Below are positions 9,560 to 20,412 of a stretch of 64,000 bases of DNA, in pieces (position 1 is the stretch's first letter; every line of letters begins with the position of its first letter). This stretch comes from Odontocerum albicorne (Eukaryota; Arthropoda; Insecta; Trichoptera; Odontoceridae). Location of the stretch: positions 16,507,064 through 16,571,063 of the forward strand of contig OX463841.1 in NCBI GenBank assembly GCA_949825065.1, in the 5' to 3' direction. The position numbers and the translations under genes were made by a program. Below the pieces are notes generated by a model that saw nothing but the letters and a program-made list of their open reading frames with translations, did no database searches and was not told the origin of the DNA.

Positions 9560-12500
9560 GTAGAATAACTTCAATATTTTAAGTACATGGTTTTCAAGAG
9601 AAAGAAAACTACAAAAAAAACCTTAGCATGTGAATTTATACGAATATCTCAGATTCTACTGTACACGATATTTCTTGCAATATCATTCCTGAAAGACCAC
9701 CCAAAATATGTAAGGACTATTGAAAACGTAAATATATAAAAATGTTCAAGTCCTCATTCTGCTTCTTTTGAGATATTTTGAAAAAAACATTATGTCACAT
9801 TATATAGGTTTGTGTTGAATGGAAAATGTTGAGATGGACTTAACCATGGAATAACCGTACACATTTTACTGATTTAATATACTCGTATATAGTTTGAGTA
9901 TACTCTTTCCATATTTTAAATAAAACTAAAGAAGTGTGTTTAGTTGGTGCACCAATGGGGGAGTATTATCTAAAATAAAACCTTATATCTACCCTTAGAA
10001 GAAACAGATGGTATTCATTAGTCAGTTTTCCCTTGTTTTCTTCCCTTACCATTGATAGTACATGATTGTGAATATTGACATCAATGATAAGGTTACTTTA
10101 ACACATTCCTCAACATCATATCTTAGAAAGGTTATATTTCTGCAAAGCCTTCATAATAACTATTTTATAATAAAGGGCAATTTATATAGCAACGTTTAGA
10201 GTGCAAAGTTCTTCAAGGGCGTTCCAACCCGAGATTCGAACCCACTATTATTGAAAGATTAAAAATATTACTTGTTGAAAGATTAAAAATAAATAAAAAA
10301 GTTGAATATAAGGATGGGAAGGTGGCGGTTGCGATCATTAGATTAGGAACTTCCCCATATCTGGATATATTTAGAAAAAAAAATTTGGTAAGACAACAGC
10401 AACAAAACTTACCAAGGGAAAACACCTACAAAGAAACATTTATAGATATTCCTATATTTGACAGTATTACGAGTATAACATATTTAACTTAAGGTGTAGT
10501 GCAACGGATTTGTGTATTGTTCATATATAATCATTAATTTTGATAAGATCTCCCAAAAAGGGTTGTATTCAAGTGCTTCCTAAAGCTGCACACGCCATTC
10601 AATCGGGGGTATAAGGATACCTATGACTTTGGTCATATAACATATATTAATTTACGAAAAACATCAAAAACCTATTGGTGCATTGTTTTTTTTTCAGATT
10701 TGATGGATACACCAGTGACACGACTGCATTTGCTGATGACGATGAAGATTTCAGTGTTCCACTCCACATACAAACGATCAACAGTCGATCCAGGACTAGC
10801 CCTATTGAACCTCTCTTGCCTCACAGGTAACTTTTATTTCCATTTTATTTCAAAGGTTGGATGGAAGATATTGCGACATTGTATTAAACCCGCCAAGTCT
10901 TATTGCATGTAACGAAAGTGTTATACAATGAATTAGAAAAAGAATAATGTCAAGTGCATGACCTTCAACAATGATTTAACACTTAAATTTATTTATATAT
11001 AAGAATAAATCATTCATCATCAAACATCATTCTGGTTGGTTGGAAGAGATTTCCACATGGCAATAAACTCGCCAGGTAAAAAAAAAAAAAGAAATGTTAT
11101 AAATACATAATTTGTGAAAAAACAACAGGTAATTTAATGTGGACACACAATTTTAATGGGTCAGGGTTTGTTGCCTTTCATTTTTTGTGTCCTCAGTAAA
11201 CTAACATCGTGTGTCCGTTTCTTCAACATATGAATGACTTTAATGGGTCAGTAAGAAAGCTCTCGATTATTTTTTTTCCATAAATTATTCGAAGTACACA
11301 GATACAACCTATGTGTATGTGGCCTAGTTGGTAAGTTGCCGGCCTCCAACTCGGAGGATACGGGTTCGGTTATTACCGTTGGAACCCAATTTATTTTAAT
11401 AAGGTTTTCTGTTATTATCACTTCAGTTCTTTTTTAAATATTTCTGGTTTGAAGAGATTGCGATATGGCAAGAAACTCGACAGATCATACTTTTTACAAC
11501 GAAAATGTAAGATAATATTATCACACTTGGTTATTACACTTTTTAGAACGTAACAAGTGTAGGATAATATTACAATATTATACTTGAGTATTACAATTTT
11601 TACAACAAAAGTGTAAGAAAATGTTATAACACTTAAGTATTACACTTTTTACAACGTAACAAGTGTAAGATAATATTATTCTACTTGAGTATTATACTTT
11701 TTACAACGTAACAAATGTAAGATAATATTATTATATTGTACTTGAATATTACACTATTTACAACGAAAGTGTAAGATAATATTATAATACTTAAGTGTTA
11801 CACTTTTTACAACGAATGTGTAAGATAAAATTATAATACTTGAGTATTAATTACACTTTTTACAACGTAACAAGTATAAAATTATATTATAATACATGAG
11901 TATTACACTTTTTACAACGAAAGTGTAAGATAATATTATAATACTTAAGTGTTACACTTCTTACAACGAATGTGAAGATAAAATTATAATACTTGAGTAT
12001 TAATTACACTTTTTACAACGTAACAAGTATAAAATTATATTATAATACATGAGTATTACACTTTTTACAACGAAAGTGTAAGATAATATTATAAAACTTA
12101 AGTGTTACACTTTTTACAACGAATGTGTAAGACAAAATTATAATACTTGAGTATTAATTACACTTTTTACAACGTAACAAGTATAAAATTATATTATAAT
12201 ACATGAGTATTACACTTTTTACAATGAAAGTTTAAGTGATTAAATATAGAAACAATTTTGAATAAGATTTCTTATTATACTTCCAACTTTCTCGTATATC
12301 ACCAACTCTCACGTGCCACCGCACTCCATCGAATGCAAATTCGTTTAACTTTGTTTGAGAAAAGATATTAAATTTTACTAACAGATATACTATATGTTAA
12401 ATATTAAGTACTATATATTTGGATGTATTTTTTTGTCATGAATATTTTTCCGACAATTCAACATTCTGTATCATTCTAGAACATCATCTCGCAAATACAT

Positions 12501-15500
12501 GAGCATGGAGAGAAGAGTCATGAGAGACCGCAGCGTCTCTCCAGCCGGGCAGGATATGCTGGATTCACCCAGGGACGCCACAATTCTCTCACAAAATGGG
12601 ACCATGGTAAGCCGTTTAGCCTTCTAGCCTTGTATTCTTAATAAAACTAGGAATAATGACTATAAAAGATAAATTTAACGTCTGTCATATTTTTTCCACC
12701 CAGAACTCAGTGACTTGACAACCTCCGTAGCCTAGTTGATAAGACACTTGTCTCCCAGCCAGTGGGTTCGACTTCCGTTGAAATCCAGAATTTTTTACAA
12801 TAATAAAATAAAACTAAAAATTTATTACAATAATACAATAAAACTTCGCACAGATTTTCTCTCTTTTATTGGACATCTTTTGACAAAACTTGACGGATAT
12901 TCACAACCAAAAAAAACGTAAAAATTTTCTCTTTCGTCTCACGGGACATAATTTACAAAAAAAATGCGTTAAAAAAATGTATATTAGTTTAAAAAAATAT
13001 GCTGAGTGCAAATATATGTCATTAAACATATTGGATTTTCATCCTTTTGGCATAATTTTATATACACGAACATACATACATACCATCACGTCTCCCTGTC
13101 GGGCTAGGCAGAGAGGAGTGAACGTCAGACTTTCCTATCACGATACGCATATTTCATCTCTTCTACATCTAAAAATCTTTTCATACAGCTCCCACGTTTT
13201 CTCTGACTTTTAACATTTCCTTCTTTAAAAATCATACTTTCCTTGGTCGTTCTCTACTACGCCTAACACTCGCATTTTCAATGTCTATTTGTTGTGTTGT
13301 GTTAGTTTTTTTTATCTATTCGTTCCACGCGCCCAAATTATCTTCGAGTACGCATCTTTATCTTTCTCAACACATTAGCCTTAAATTTGTATTCATCCTT
13401 AGTCATTTATTTCCGTATTCTGTCATACAGTGTCAAATCATGTATTCTTATGTGTAGTAAAAACTTAAATACAAAAAGCCATTGAATAGATTAATACAAT
13501 TTTGATAAAGATTTTCAACATATTACCTCTATAGTTTTTAGGTGTTTAACTGCTTTTTTTAAATTATTGATATCATTCTGCTGAGCTAAAATTGTATTAT
13601 TACATGTTATACAGGCGTACTCGGGTGATAAACGGACTTGCAAGGTATTGTGATATATTTCAACAAAATCGCATCGCTTATTTATATATATTTGTCTTTC
13701 ACAAAAACACGCTTTGCCACTTGACATTTTTTCCAATGAACATCTTTTAACAAGATTTTCACTTTGTCTATATTTTTCACTGACACTGTATTATATTGGT
13801 TTAATATATTCACGATTTCAAAGAGAAAAACAAAAGCAAGTTTAAAAAAACAATTAACGCTCCCGACTCCACTTTTCCGCCGTACTCAAATGGAGGTAGG
13901 TGGGTTAAATTAAAAAAAATGTTTATTTAATTTCCCGAACCATTTGGCTGACCATTGGTGACATGTAAATTTATATACCGTAGCTTAATATACAGCACTA
14001 TTTATAAAGATATATCTCATCTTATTATTGAACAAATAAATTCTGCACGAGAAATAAGAACATGGCCGAGTATTATGTAATACGTAATATGCAAATTGTC
14101 GACAAATATGCGTGTAGTGGGTGCAAGGTGGAACGACTCTCTCAATTAGCTGATATTGACCTTGTGGCCAAGCGCAATGTCATGCTGATTTACCTCATTA
14201 CATTTAATGTCACCATATTTACACTGGATCAAATATAAACACACCAATATAAATGCGGATAAATTAATTAAAGCCAATACCTTACCTTTATTTGTTATCA
14301 AGTTGACATAGATGCAGTTTTCAAATATAAATCTATACCAGATGTTTCTCATTCTCAAATGCCTAATTTGGACACTAGAAGGCTCTGCTAAGTACTTCAT
14401 CTAATGGACCATCGTTGCTATGGTCAGTAGCTGTAGTCCATTTTTGTTGCACTTATTCACACATATTATCAAATCTTTTAATGAAATTATATACTATATT
14501 ATTTATAGTTAAGGCATTAACATTGTGGAGGTTTAAAGACATTGTAATTTGTTTTTATCAAACTCTGTTTATTCCACTTTTTGTAACGGTATAACCCTAC
14601 CGGTTTCAAAGCTGTCGCCTCATCATCAGGTGAGCACAAACAACACTTATTTGTGCTCCCCTGACGATGAGATGAAAGCCTTGAAACCGGTAGGGTTATA
14701 CCGTTACAAAAATTGGAATAAACAGTATTTGATAAAAACAAATTTAAAAAAATTATATACTCGTATGGTTAGAAGCCGAATACAAGACGGTATTGCGGTG
14801 AGAAAATTCTGTTTTGGGACACGTGATGGAAGAGGCAACCGATTGGTGGAATTTGCCGAAAGAAATAAATATTTATTTTTCACTGTTTCTCTTTTTTCAA
14901 TCATTTCGAACTCACACAACTCTGATTTTAAAATATGTTTGGATCAGACTACGATTAAAATAACAAATTGCAAAAATATCAATAAAACTGCAATTATAAA
15001 AGCATTAAAGATTTTCACTAAAGTTTTAATCATTGAATACAACTTTTTCCAGCTGATGCCCGCTATGCTTTATTCCATATTCTTTATATTTTAGATAAAT
15101 TTTATTACATTAGTAAATTATGTTAATTAGTTAATTAAAAAAACGAATGAGTGAAGAAAGTTTAACAAAACAGAAATATACTGCAGATGTGAGTGGAAGG
15201 CGTATGAGAAGAAGACCAAGGAAAGTATGGTTGGATCAAGTGAATGATCTTCTGAAGGAAGGGAAAGTAGACAGTCAGAGAAATCGTAGAGATTGTATGG
15301 GAAAGTGTATGGATGTGGAAGAGGCTGAAAAAGTATGGCGTTTTGTCCTCTCTACCTACTCCGACAGGGAAATGGCGTAATAGTTTGTATATATGTATAC
15401 GAAATTACTATTCGAATATGGAATTCCACAATGTTAAAGCCGAAATATTGTATATAAGTGAATGAATTTCGACAGTTCAACCCTCCGTAAGTTCACTTAT

Positions 15501-18500
15501 GTAGTTTTAACATCACTTATATGCCTATATTTATTGCTAGTATATACCTATATCTATTGCTAGTATATACCTATATGTATTGCTAGTATATACCTTTATC
15601 TATTGCTAGTATATACCTATATGTATTGCTAGTATATACCTATATCTATTGCTAGTATATACCTATATGTATTGCTAGTATATACCTACTCGTATATGTA
15701 TTGCTAGTATATACCTATATCTATTGCTAGTATATACCTATATGTATTGCTAGTATATACCTATATATATTGCTAGTATATACCTATATGTATTGCTAGT
15801 ATATACCTATATCTATTGCTAGTATATACCTATATCTATTGCTAGTTTTAAGATTAACACATCTGCTATGTTTCAGACCCGCGAGGAGTCTCTGTCGTCA
15901 TGGCGCAGCATGTCGGTGAGTGAGTGGGAAAACGGTGCTGAAGGGGACGAGTCCCGGGGAAATACCCCCGCCTTCCCCACTACGCCACGCACACCCTACC
16001 CGCCCTCCGCCACGCCACCGCCCCCGCACACCCGCCTGCCGCCGCGCAGTCCTGTCACTCAGCGGTGAGCTCCTTGCACACACCTTTATATCTACATACC
16101 ATCCATACAAGACGATCTCCGTGGCTCTGTTGGTACGACGTCTGTCTTCCAGCCTGAAGGTTTGAGGGATCGATTCCTGTTTAAAAACAGACTGGAATCC
16201 TTTTTTTTTAAATATGATTTCCTGTCTAGTTTTCACTTGAGGCTTCTGTTACACTCTATTTATTTAACACTTCATTAGAAAACAATTGTGTGGGCTTAAT
16301 GCTAGGCGACAATCTCTTCCAACCATCTAGACAAACGTAAATAAAAGAAGTGAGTGACATGTTCTCAAAAAATATTCAATAGAATTTTCATATTCTAAAC
16401 ATTCACTAACAACGAGTAGTGAAAGTACACTATGTTAATTAATAAATGTGAACAGTTAACACTGTATGTGTACATTTGACTGAAATAGTTTACGTTCACT
16501 AGCAATCCGCTTTCACGGTAATATTGTATATCATCATCTCTGTCGTTCCTAATTACTAAGGGTGATAGTTGTGATCTAAAGGATGTCTGTAGCACAGGTA
16601 GCGACGACACGGAAGCTCTCAGGGGTTGGTCTTATTTCCTGAGGGTGGTAAATATTTTCAGCAGGATATTCATCCTTTTCTGATGACTGAAGTCACCAAG
16701 ACACAAGTGGTCAAGGAAATTCTTCAAAAGGACTGCAAGATATATTTTTTTCAAAATGTGTTTTATGTGTTCTAAATATTCCTGTATTTTATTCTTGCAG
16801 AAAGGATTTTTCTACGCTCGTCGGCAGAAGTCCCCCCTCGCCAATTCTCCACACCTCCCCTACCACACCCGTGTCTCCTGAACTGCAGGACGTGTCGCCA
16901 GAAAATATTAAATTCGTTCGGGACACTTCAAAATTCTGGTACAAGCCACACATTTCCAGGGATGAAGGTAAGAAACATTATTTTTCTTATGGTCGTTTTA
17001 TTTTGAAAAAAAATTAAATATACCCTCTCCGATAAAGTAAAAAAGATTTTGTTAACAAAATAAAATTAAAAAAATACCCCCCAATCCATTTATTATCTAA
17101 TAATAAAGAAACTTTGTTGTTAATTCATAAAAATATTTATTTCATACTATTATCATGAATATAGTAGAACATCGATTATCCGTGATAATTGAGGGACACT
17201 CGAACCCGGATGATATAAAAACACGGTTAATCCTAATAAAGTTTTTATTGAGTTTTACATTTTAATAGTTAAAATGCTAGATAAATTTTGATACACAAAC
17301 AAGCTTTCTCATTATTTGATAAATACACCCACTGAACGCCTTGGAAAATCCCAGATCCATATATTGTCGTATCGGTGTGGACGCTAGGAAACACCACCAA
17401 CCTTCTAGCGTTATTTAATTGGTATAATGTAAGACATAGATTTTGTAACTGTTTAAGTCTTTGTAATTTTTATATTAAAAATTTGAAAAAAGTTTTTTTT
17501 CGAAATGACTAAAAAAATCGTACTATAGAGGACCAAGGATAATTGAGCGCCGGATAATCGGCGCTCTACTGTTTATATGTACATTTTTTTGTAATATATG
17601 AAACATTTTTTTTGTACATTTTTTATTGTAATATTTGAAACATATTTTTTTTGTCATCTCATTTTTCGCTTTAAAAACAATATAACGTTATTATCTCGCA
17701 AATGTGAGACGTTTGATTATTCAGATTAATTCAAACATATTCAACTTTTGTCGTATGTGCAATAACAGCTTGAAATCATCCCACTAAATTTGTTGAAGAT
17801 TTTGGACATCGAAAAATGCGTACAAAATAGAATATTTAAAGTAAAATTGTTTTTTTTCGATTAAGTTATTCTTTTTTATGGCGTGTTTGTTTATCAATTT
17901 CATATTTTTTTTGGGAGTGTTTCTTTTGTTGGCATATGTTTTTAGTTCTTTATTTTAAAATCAAATTCAAGTGAAACTTAAATTTTTTAAATGTTATTTA
18001 CAATACCACGATTTCTTATTTTTTTTATTTATTATTTATTTATTTATTATTACACATGACGAGAAATATACATAATTTGCGAAAAAACAACAGGTAATTT
18101 AATTTGGACATACAATTTTAATGGATCTGGGTTTGTTGCCTTTCATTTGTCGTATCCCCAGTAAACTAGACTTTTGCCTGTATCTCACTGAGGATATTTA
18201 CTATAGCATGAAAAAATAAATCGATACTTCTTTCCGATTTTTGATTACACCAAAACAAAACCCCGTTGCACGTTCTCATCAACCTGACAAACAGTGATAC
18301 TCAATTACAATTGGAAACATCATGCGGAATTAAACTCCTCACACATCATCACTCCAGAAAGACCAAAAATGTTCATCCCATATTATATCTTTATATTTTA
18401 TCACATCTCTTAATTCGATTAGATTTAATGGAAGATAAAATTTAGCTCTTAATCGAGACTACTAAATTGGCATTCAAAGTATTGATAGCATATGTCAGCT

Positions 18501-19877
18501 AAATACAATATTACTCTACATAATGGTGATCGATTCAACTCTTTAATAACACTGAACTATTATTTTTCAGCAATCGCACTATTACAAACCCAAGAAGTGG
18601 GTTCGTTCATCATTCGTGACTCCAACTCTTTCCCCAATGCCTTTGGTCTCGCTGTTAAGGTTGCCGCTCCTCCTGGTGGAGCAGCTCAGCCTTCAGACCT
18701 GGTGCGACACTTCCTCATAGAACCGACATCCAAAGGAGTCAGACTGAAGGGCTGCACCGATGAACCAGTTTTTACATCACTGTCAGCTTTAGTTTATCAG
18801 CATTCTGTAACTCACCTCGCCTTGCCGACAAAACTGAAGTTACCATCCTCTGATCCTGCTCCCCCAGTACCTGGAGGGGCAGCCAGAGAATTGTTGGCAG
18901 CTGGTGCCGCTTGTTCTGTACTTTATGTCGGAGGATATGGCTGCGAAGCTTTGACGGGACCCGAAGCCATTGCAAGAACAGTATTGAAGATGTTCCCACA
19001 GAGACCAGAATTGAAACCGGCAGTAGTTCACTTCAAAGTATCAGCGCAAGGAATAACACTCACAGATTCAGCGAGAAGATTATTCTTCAGAAGGCATTAC
19101 CCCACAGCATCTGTATCTTACTGTGGACTGGACCCGGGAGATAGGAGATGGAGCCACACCACTGATGCAAATGGCATACCCAGTTCCAAGTACGTACAAA
19201 TATTCATCTTAACTAAGATACATTATCGATCCATTTCTTTCTCCGAGTTACAGGAAAAAATAGAGCGCTAAACTTTTCTATCATTATATCAACTCTCATA
19301 CAGCTTTTTCGATTTACCCAACCGACATGCTTTACAGGAGGATATTTAGTTCTATGGCTATGTAGTCATGTTCTTGAGTGACACCGTCGACCACACGCGC
19401 TACTCACCCATGACAGACCCTACCTGTTGTCGGTTAGTTCCTTATTTTGCTTCCTGTCTTCTGCTTTCCGAATTCTCCAGCTAGTGTTTCTCACCGTCTA
19501 AACAAAGCAACTCTCCCTCCATTCTTAATGATTCGTAGCCAAGATTTTCAACTAGTTTATTTCAAACACTGAAAGTATTTTTATATTCAAAGGAGCATTT
19601 TATGAATAATCGTAACATTTCTCATTTACAAATAGTGTTAATTTTGAATTTATATATTCAATGGAGTATTCATATGAAAAATTTGTTATATATTAAGTAA
19701 TTGTTTGTTTTATTTTTCAGCAAAATATTCGGTTTCATCGCCCGCCGCGCCGGCAGCTCCACGGACAACGAGTGCCACATCTTCGCTGAATTGGAGCCAG
19801 AGCAGCCCGCCACGGCCATCGTCAACTTCGTGTCCAAGGTTATGCTGGGACACACCTCCGCCAACCACATTATCTGA
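9365..19877 (+). CDS. by: Tensin (blistery-like), 3' part: seven exons ending in SH2 and PTB domains
   Basis: Tensins sit at integrin adhesions and link them to actin and to tyrosine-phosphorylated partners. Joining 9365-9559, 10698-10826, 12480-12606, 15877-16064, 16801-16967, 18571-19189 and 19721-19877 gives 526 residues with every junction in phase and every intron GT-AG. Residues 1-257 are Ser/Pro/Arg-rich linker. An SH2 domain begins at FWYKPHIS (Trp at about 259) and carries FIIRDS with the phosphotyrosine-binding Arg at about 284. A PTB domain runs from about 381 (SVLYVGGYG) through [11 protein letters not shown] to NFVSKVML. The SH2-PTB pair at the C-terminus is diagnostic of tensin. 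The first visible exon starts mid-codon, so upstream exons are missing from this view; I found none in 1-9364. Exons are much richer in GC than the introns. The symbol is the Drosophila one. Confidence 0.9.
10698..10826 (+). CDS. by: Tensin exon b
   Basis: Acceptor TTTTTTTTCAG before 10698, donor GTAACT after 10826. Reads [11 protein letters not shown], an acidic ADDDEDF, then [14 protein letters not shown]. Starts and ends with split Arg codons and fits both neighbours in phase. A second open frame across this interval is a shadow. Confidence 0.8.
10850..10925 (+). mobile_element. SINE family A, 3' tail only
   Basis: GGTTGGATGGAAGATATTGCG followed by ATTAAACCCGCCAAG matches the 3' part of SINE family A. 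It begins about 25 bp after the donor of tensin exon b. Confidence 0.55.
11028..11086 (+). mobile_element. SINE family A, 3' tail only, with A run
   Basis: TCTGGTTGGTTGGAAGAGAT, CCACATGGCAATAAACTCGC and an A run reproduce the SINE tail without the head. Confidence 0.65.
11095..11215 (+). repeat. Interspersed repeat X, plus orientation
   Basis: AAAAACAACAGGTAATTTAA, GGTTTGTTGCCTTTCATTT and CAGTAAACTA are shared with 18060-18175 and, inverted, with 3735-3862. Confidence 0.6.
11305..11500 (+). mobile_element. tRNA-derived SINE family A, full head and tail
   Basis: Contains GTGGCCTAGTTGGTAAGTTG (A-box-like), GGGTTCGGTTATTACCGTTGG (B-box-like), GAAGAGATTGCGATATGGCA and ACTCGACAGATCATAC. The end runs straight into the minisatellite at 11490-12240. 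Confidence 0.75.
11490..12240. repeat. Roughly 50-bp minisatellite with a three-unit higher-order repeat
   Basis: Units start TACACTTTTTACAACG and alternate GAAAGTGTAAGATAATATT, GAATGTGTAAGATAAAATT and GTAACAAGTATAAAATTAT types. This gives a higher-order period of about 154 bp. The first unit is the tail of the SINE at 11305-11500: TACTTTTTACAACGAAAATG is close to that SINE's tails at 59.9, 60.1 and 61.8 kb. Confidence 0.85.
12480..12606 (+). CDS. by: Tensin exon c
   Basis: Acceptor TATCATTCTAG before 12480, donor GTAAGC after 12606. Reads [18 protein letters not shown] through SQNGTM. In phase with exons b and d. Confidence 0.8.
12718..12800 (+). mobile_element. SINE family A, head only
   Basis: AACCTCCGTAGCCTAGTTGA, AGACACTTGTCTCCCAGCC and GTGGGTTCGACTTCCGTTG match the tRNA-like head; the body is missing. 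Confidence 0.65.
13070..13440 (-). mobile_element. LINE 3'-end remnant, minus strand
   Basis: Diverged copy of the 845-1245 type. CATCACGTCTCCCTGTCGGG and AGGCAGAGAGGAGTGAACG at 13082-13130 are the 3' terminus, with the WFGHVE/GRPRK region in broken frames beyond. Confidence 0.6.
13445..14475. other. Intron sequence, nothing recognised
   Basis: AT-rich, with only short frames lacking splice context or domain signals. About 13860-13915 is briefly GC-richer but shows no coding sign. Confidence 0.45.
14495..14760. mobile_element. Foldback element (family F), perfect-looking arms of about 90 bp
   Basis: The left arm at about 14550-14635 and right arm at about 14655-14745 are inverted copies. 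Key words are TATTCCACTTTTTGTAACGG, TATAACCCTACCGGTTTC and CTCATCATCAGG, and their complements. The outer left flank TTATAGTTAAGGCATTAACA is conserved at about 50590 and 51960 next to the same foldback. Copies or halves occur at 28.85, 50.6, 52.0-52.6, 55.9 and 56.2-56.6 kb. Confidence 0.8.
15130..15395 (+). mobile_element. LINE 3'-end remnant, plus strand
   Basis: Reads [20 protein letters not shown] and then [20 protein letters not shown], the C-terminal tail of the LINE type found at 845-1500. It is followed by CTCTACCTACTCCGACAGGG, the 3' terminal sequence. At one site this copy lacks the 6-bp CGAGTA seen in the 1.1-kb and 3.98-kb copies. Confidence 0.7.
15515..15850. repeat. 23-bp tandem repeat, about 14 copies, just upstream of tensin exon d
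   Basis: Units TATATACCTATATGTATTGC-TAG or with ATCTATTGC. One unit (15681-15709) is 29 bp because of an inserted CTCGTA. The array ends about 27 bp before the exon d acceptor. Each unit ends in TATTGCTAG, an AG preceded by a weak pyrimidine context. Confidence 0.9.
15877..16064 (+). CDS. by: Tensin exon d (proline-rich linker)
   Basis: Acceptor CTATGTTTCAG before 15877, donor GTGAGC after 16064. Reads [19 protein letters not shown], then a proline/threonine-rich run ([19 protein letters not shown]) to PRSPVTQ. Very GC-rich compared with its surroundings. Ends on a split Arg codon that exon e completes. Confidence 0.85.
16108..16335. mobile_element. SINE family A head (plus) abutting an inverted SINE tail (minus)
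   Basis: GATCTCCGTGGCTCTGTTGG, GTCTGTCTTCCAGCCTG and a B-box-like GATCGATTCCTG form a plus-strand head and body. At about 16290-16335, GGCGACAATCTCTTCCAACC is a SINE tail on the minus strand. Confidence 0.65.
16801..16967 (+). CDS. by: Tensin exon e (start of SH2)
   Basis: Acceptor TATTTTATTCTTGCAG before 16801, donor GTAAGA after 16967. Reads [16 protein letters not shown] through [24 protein letters not shown]. The FWYKPHIS stretch is the typical N-terminal strand of the tensin SH2 domain. Confidence 0.88.
17162..17573. mobile_element. Pogo/Tigger-like nonautonomous DNA transposon
   Basis: The terminal inverted repeats resemble the pogo/Tigger type. The left end has GTAGAACATCGATTATCCG and AATTGAGGGACACTCG; the right end has AATTGAGCGCCGGATAATCG and GCGCTCTACTG. 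The interior of about 400 bp has no transposase. It sits in the tensin intron between exons e and f. Confidence 0.65.
18060..18175 (+). repeat. Interspersed repeat X, plus orientation
   Basis: GCGAAAAAACAACAGGTAAT, GGGTTTGTTGCCTTTCATTT and CAGTAAACTAG, shared with 11095-11215 and 3735-3862. Confidence 0.6.
18571..19189 (+). CDS. by: Tensin exon f (SH2 core and most of PTB)
   Basis: Acceptor TATTATTTTTCAG before 18571. Donor GTACGT after 19189 was chosen because it joins exon g in phase as SSNKIFGF; ending four bases later would break the frame. It contains SH2 motifs FIIRDSNSF and VRHFLIEP, the SH2 end [10 protein letters not shown], a short Pro/Ala linker, and PTB motifs [38 protein letters not shown] and [18 protein letters not shown]. 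The open frame upstream of 18571 is intronic. Confidence 0.92.
19721..19877 (+). CDS. by: Tensin last exon (end of PTB, stop)
   Basis: Acceptor TTTTATTTTTCAG before 19721. Reads [20 protein letters not shown], then [20 protein letters not shown] and [11 protein letters not shown], stopping at TGA 19875-19877. KIFGF and the [10 protein letters not shown] segment are typical of the last strands and C-terminal helix of the tensin PTB domain. Confidence 0.9.
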
Positions 19878-20412
19878 CATAAGAAGCAGCGATAGCCTCT
19901 GCTGCAAATACAGCAAAAGTGTTCGCGAAAACTCTCGACCAAATTTCATTAAAAGGTGGTCATGATACTGCTGAGATGTAATAAGTTCATATAAGGACTA
20001 TTGGGGCGTTAATGAAGCATATTTAGTCGGAAAGTTTCAAGATGAGGCAATAATTGCTGACATGTAATGTCAGCTGTGCATTAATCAATTGACGATTTCG
20101 CTGTATTGTCTTCTCATCTAAGTTTCAATGATATCTATGATGATTTAAGTGAGATATTTCAGCTGAGATTTGTTAACATATGCTAATGACAAAACATCAG
20201 TTTGTATGAAATTAAACTGCACACTGTATACACGAGATGAAATTGCATCGCAGTCTTTACAGACAAAATCAAATATCTCATTTTTAAGTTAATAATTGTG
20301 AGTGTATATGAAACATGACCTAAGGGTGTCCACACATCATGCAGTATCGATATCACATTAAAAATGAAATCATTGATGTCCAAGTACACATTTTGCTGTA
20401 TTGAAAAATAAA
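19878..20412 (+). other. by: Tensin 3' UTR with candidate poly(A) signal
   Basis: Downstream of the stop, the first clear AATAAA is at 20407-20412. Later AATAAA words to about 21300 in AT-rich DNA would allow a longer UTR. The call is positional. Confidence 0.45.

Noticed and set aside
14549..15094. 181-residue open frame
   Set aside because: It starts in a foldback arm, has no domain or codon bias, and mirrors a shadow frame on the other strand.
18492..18570. Upstream extension of the tensin SH2 exon frame
   Set aside because: The strong acceptor TATTTTTCAG at 18570 and phase with exon e place it in the intron.
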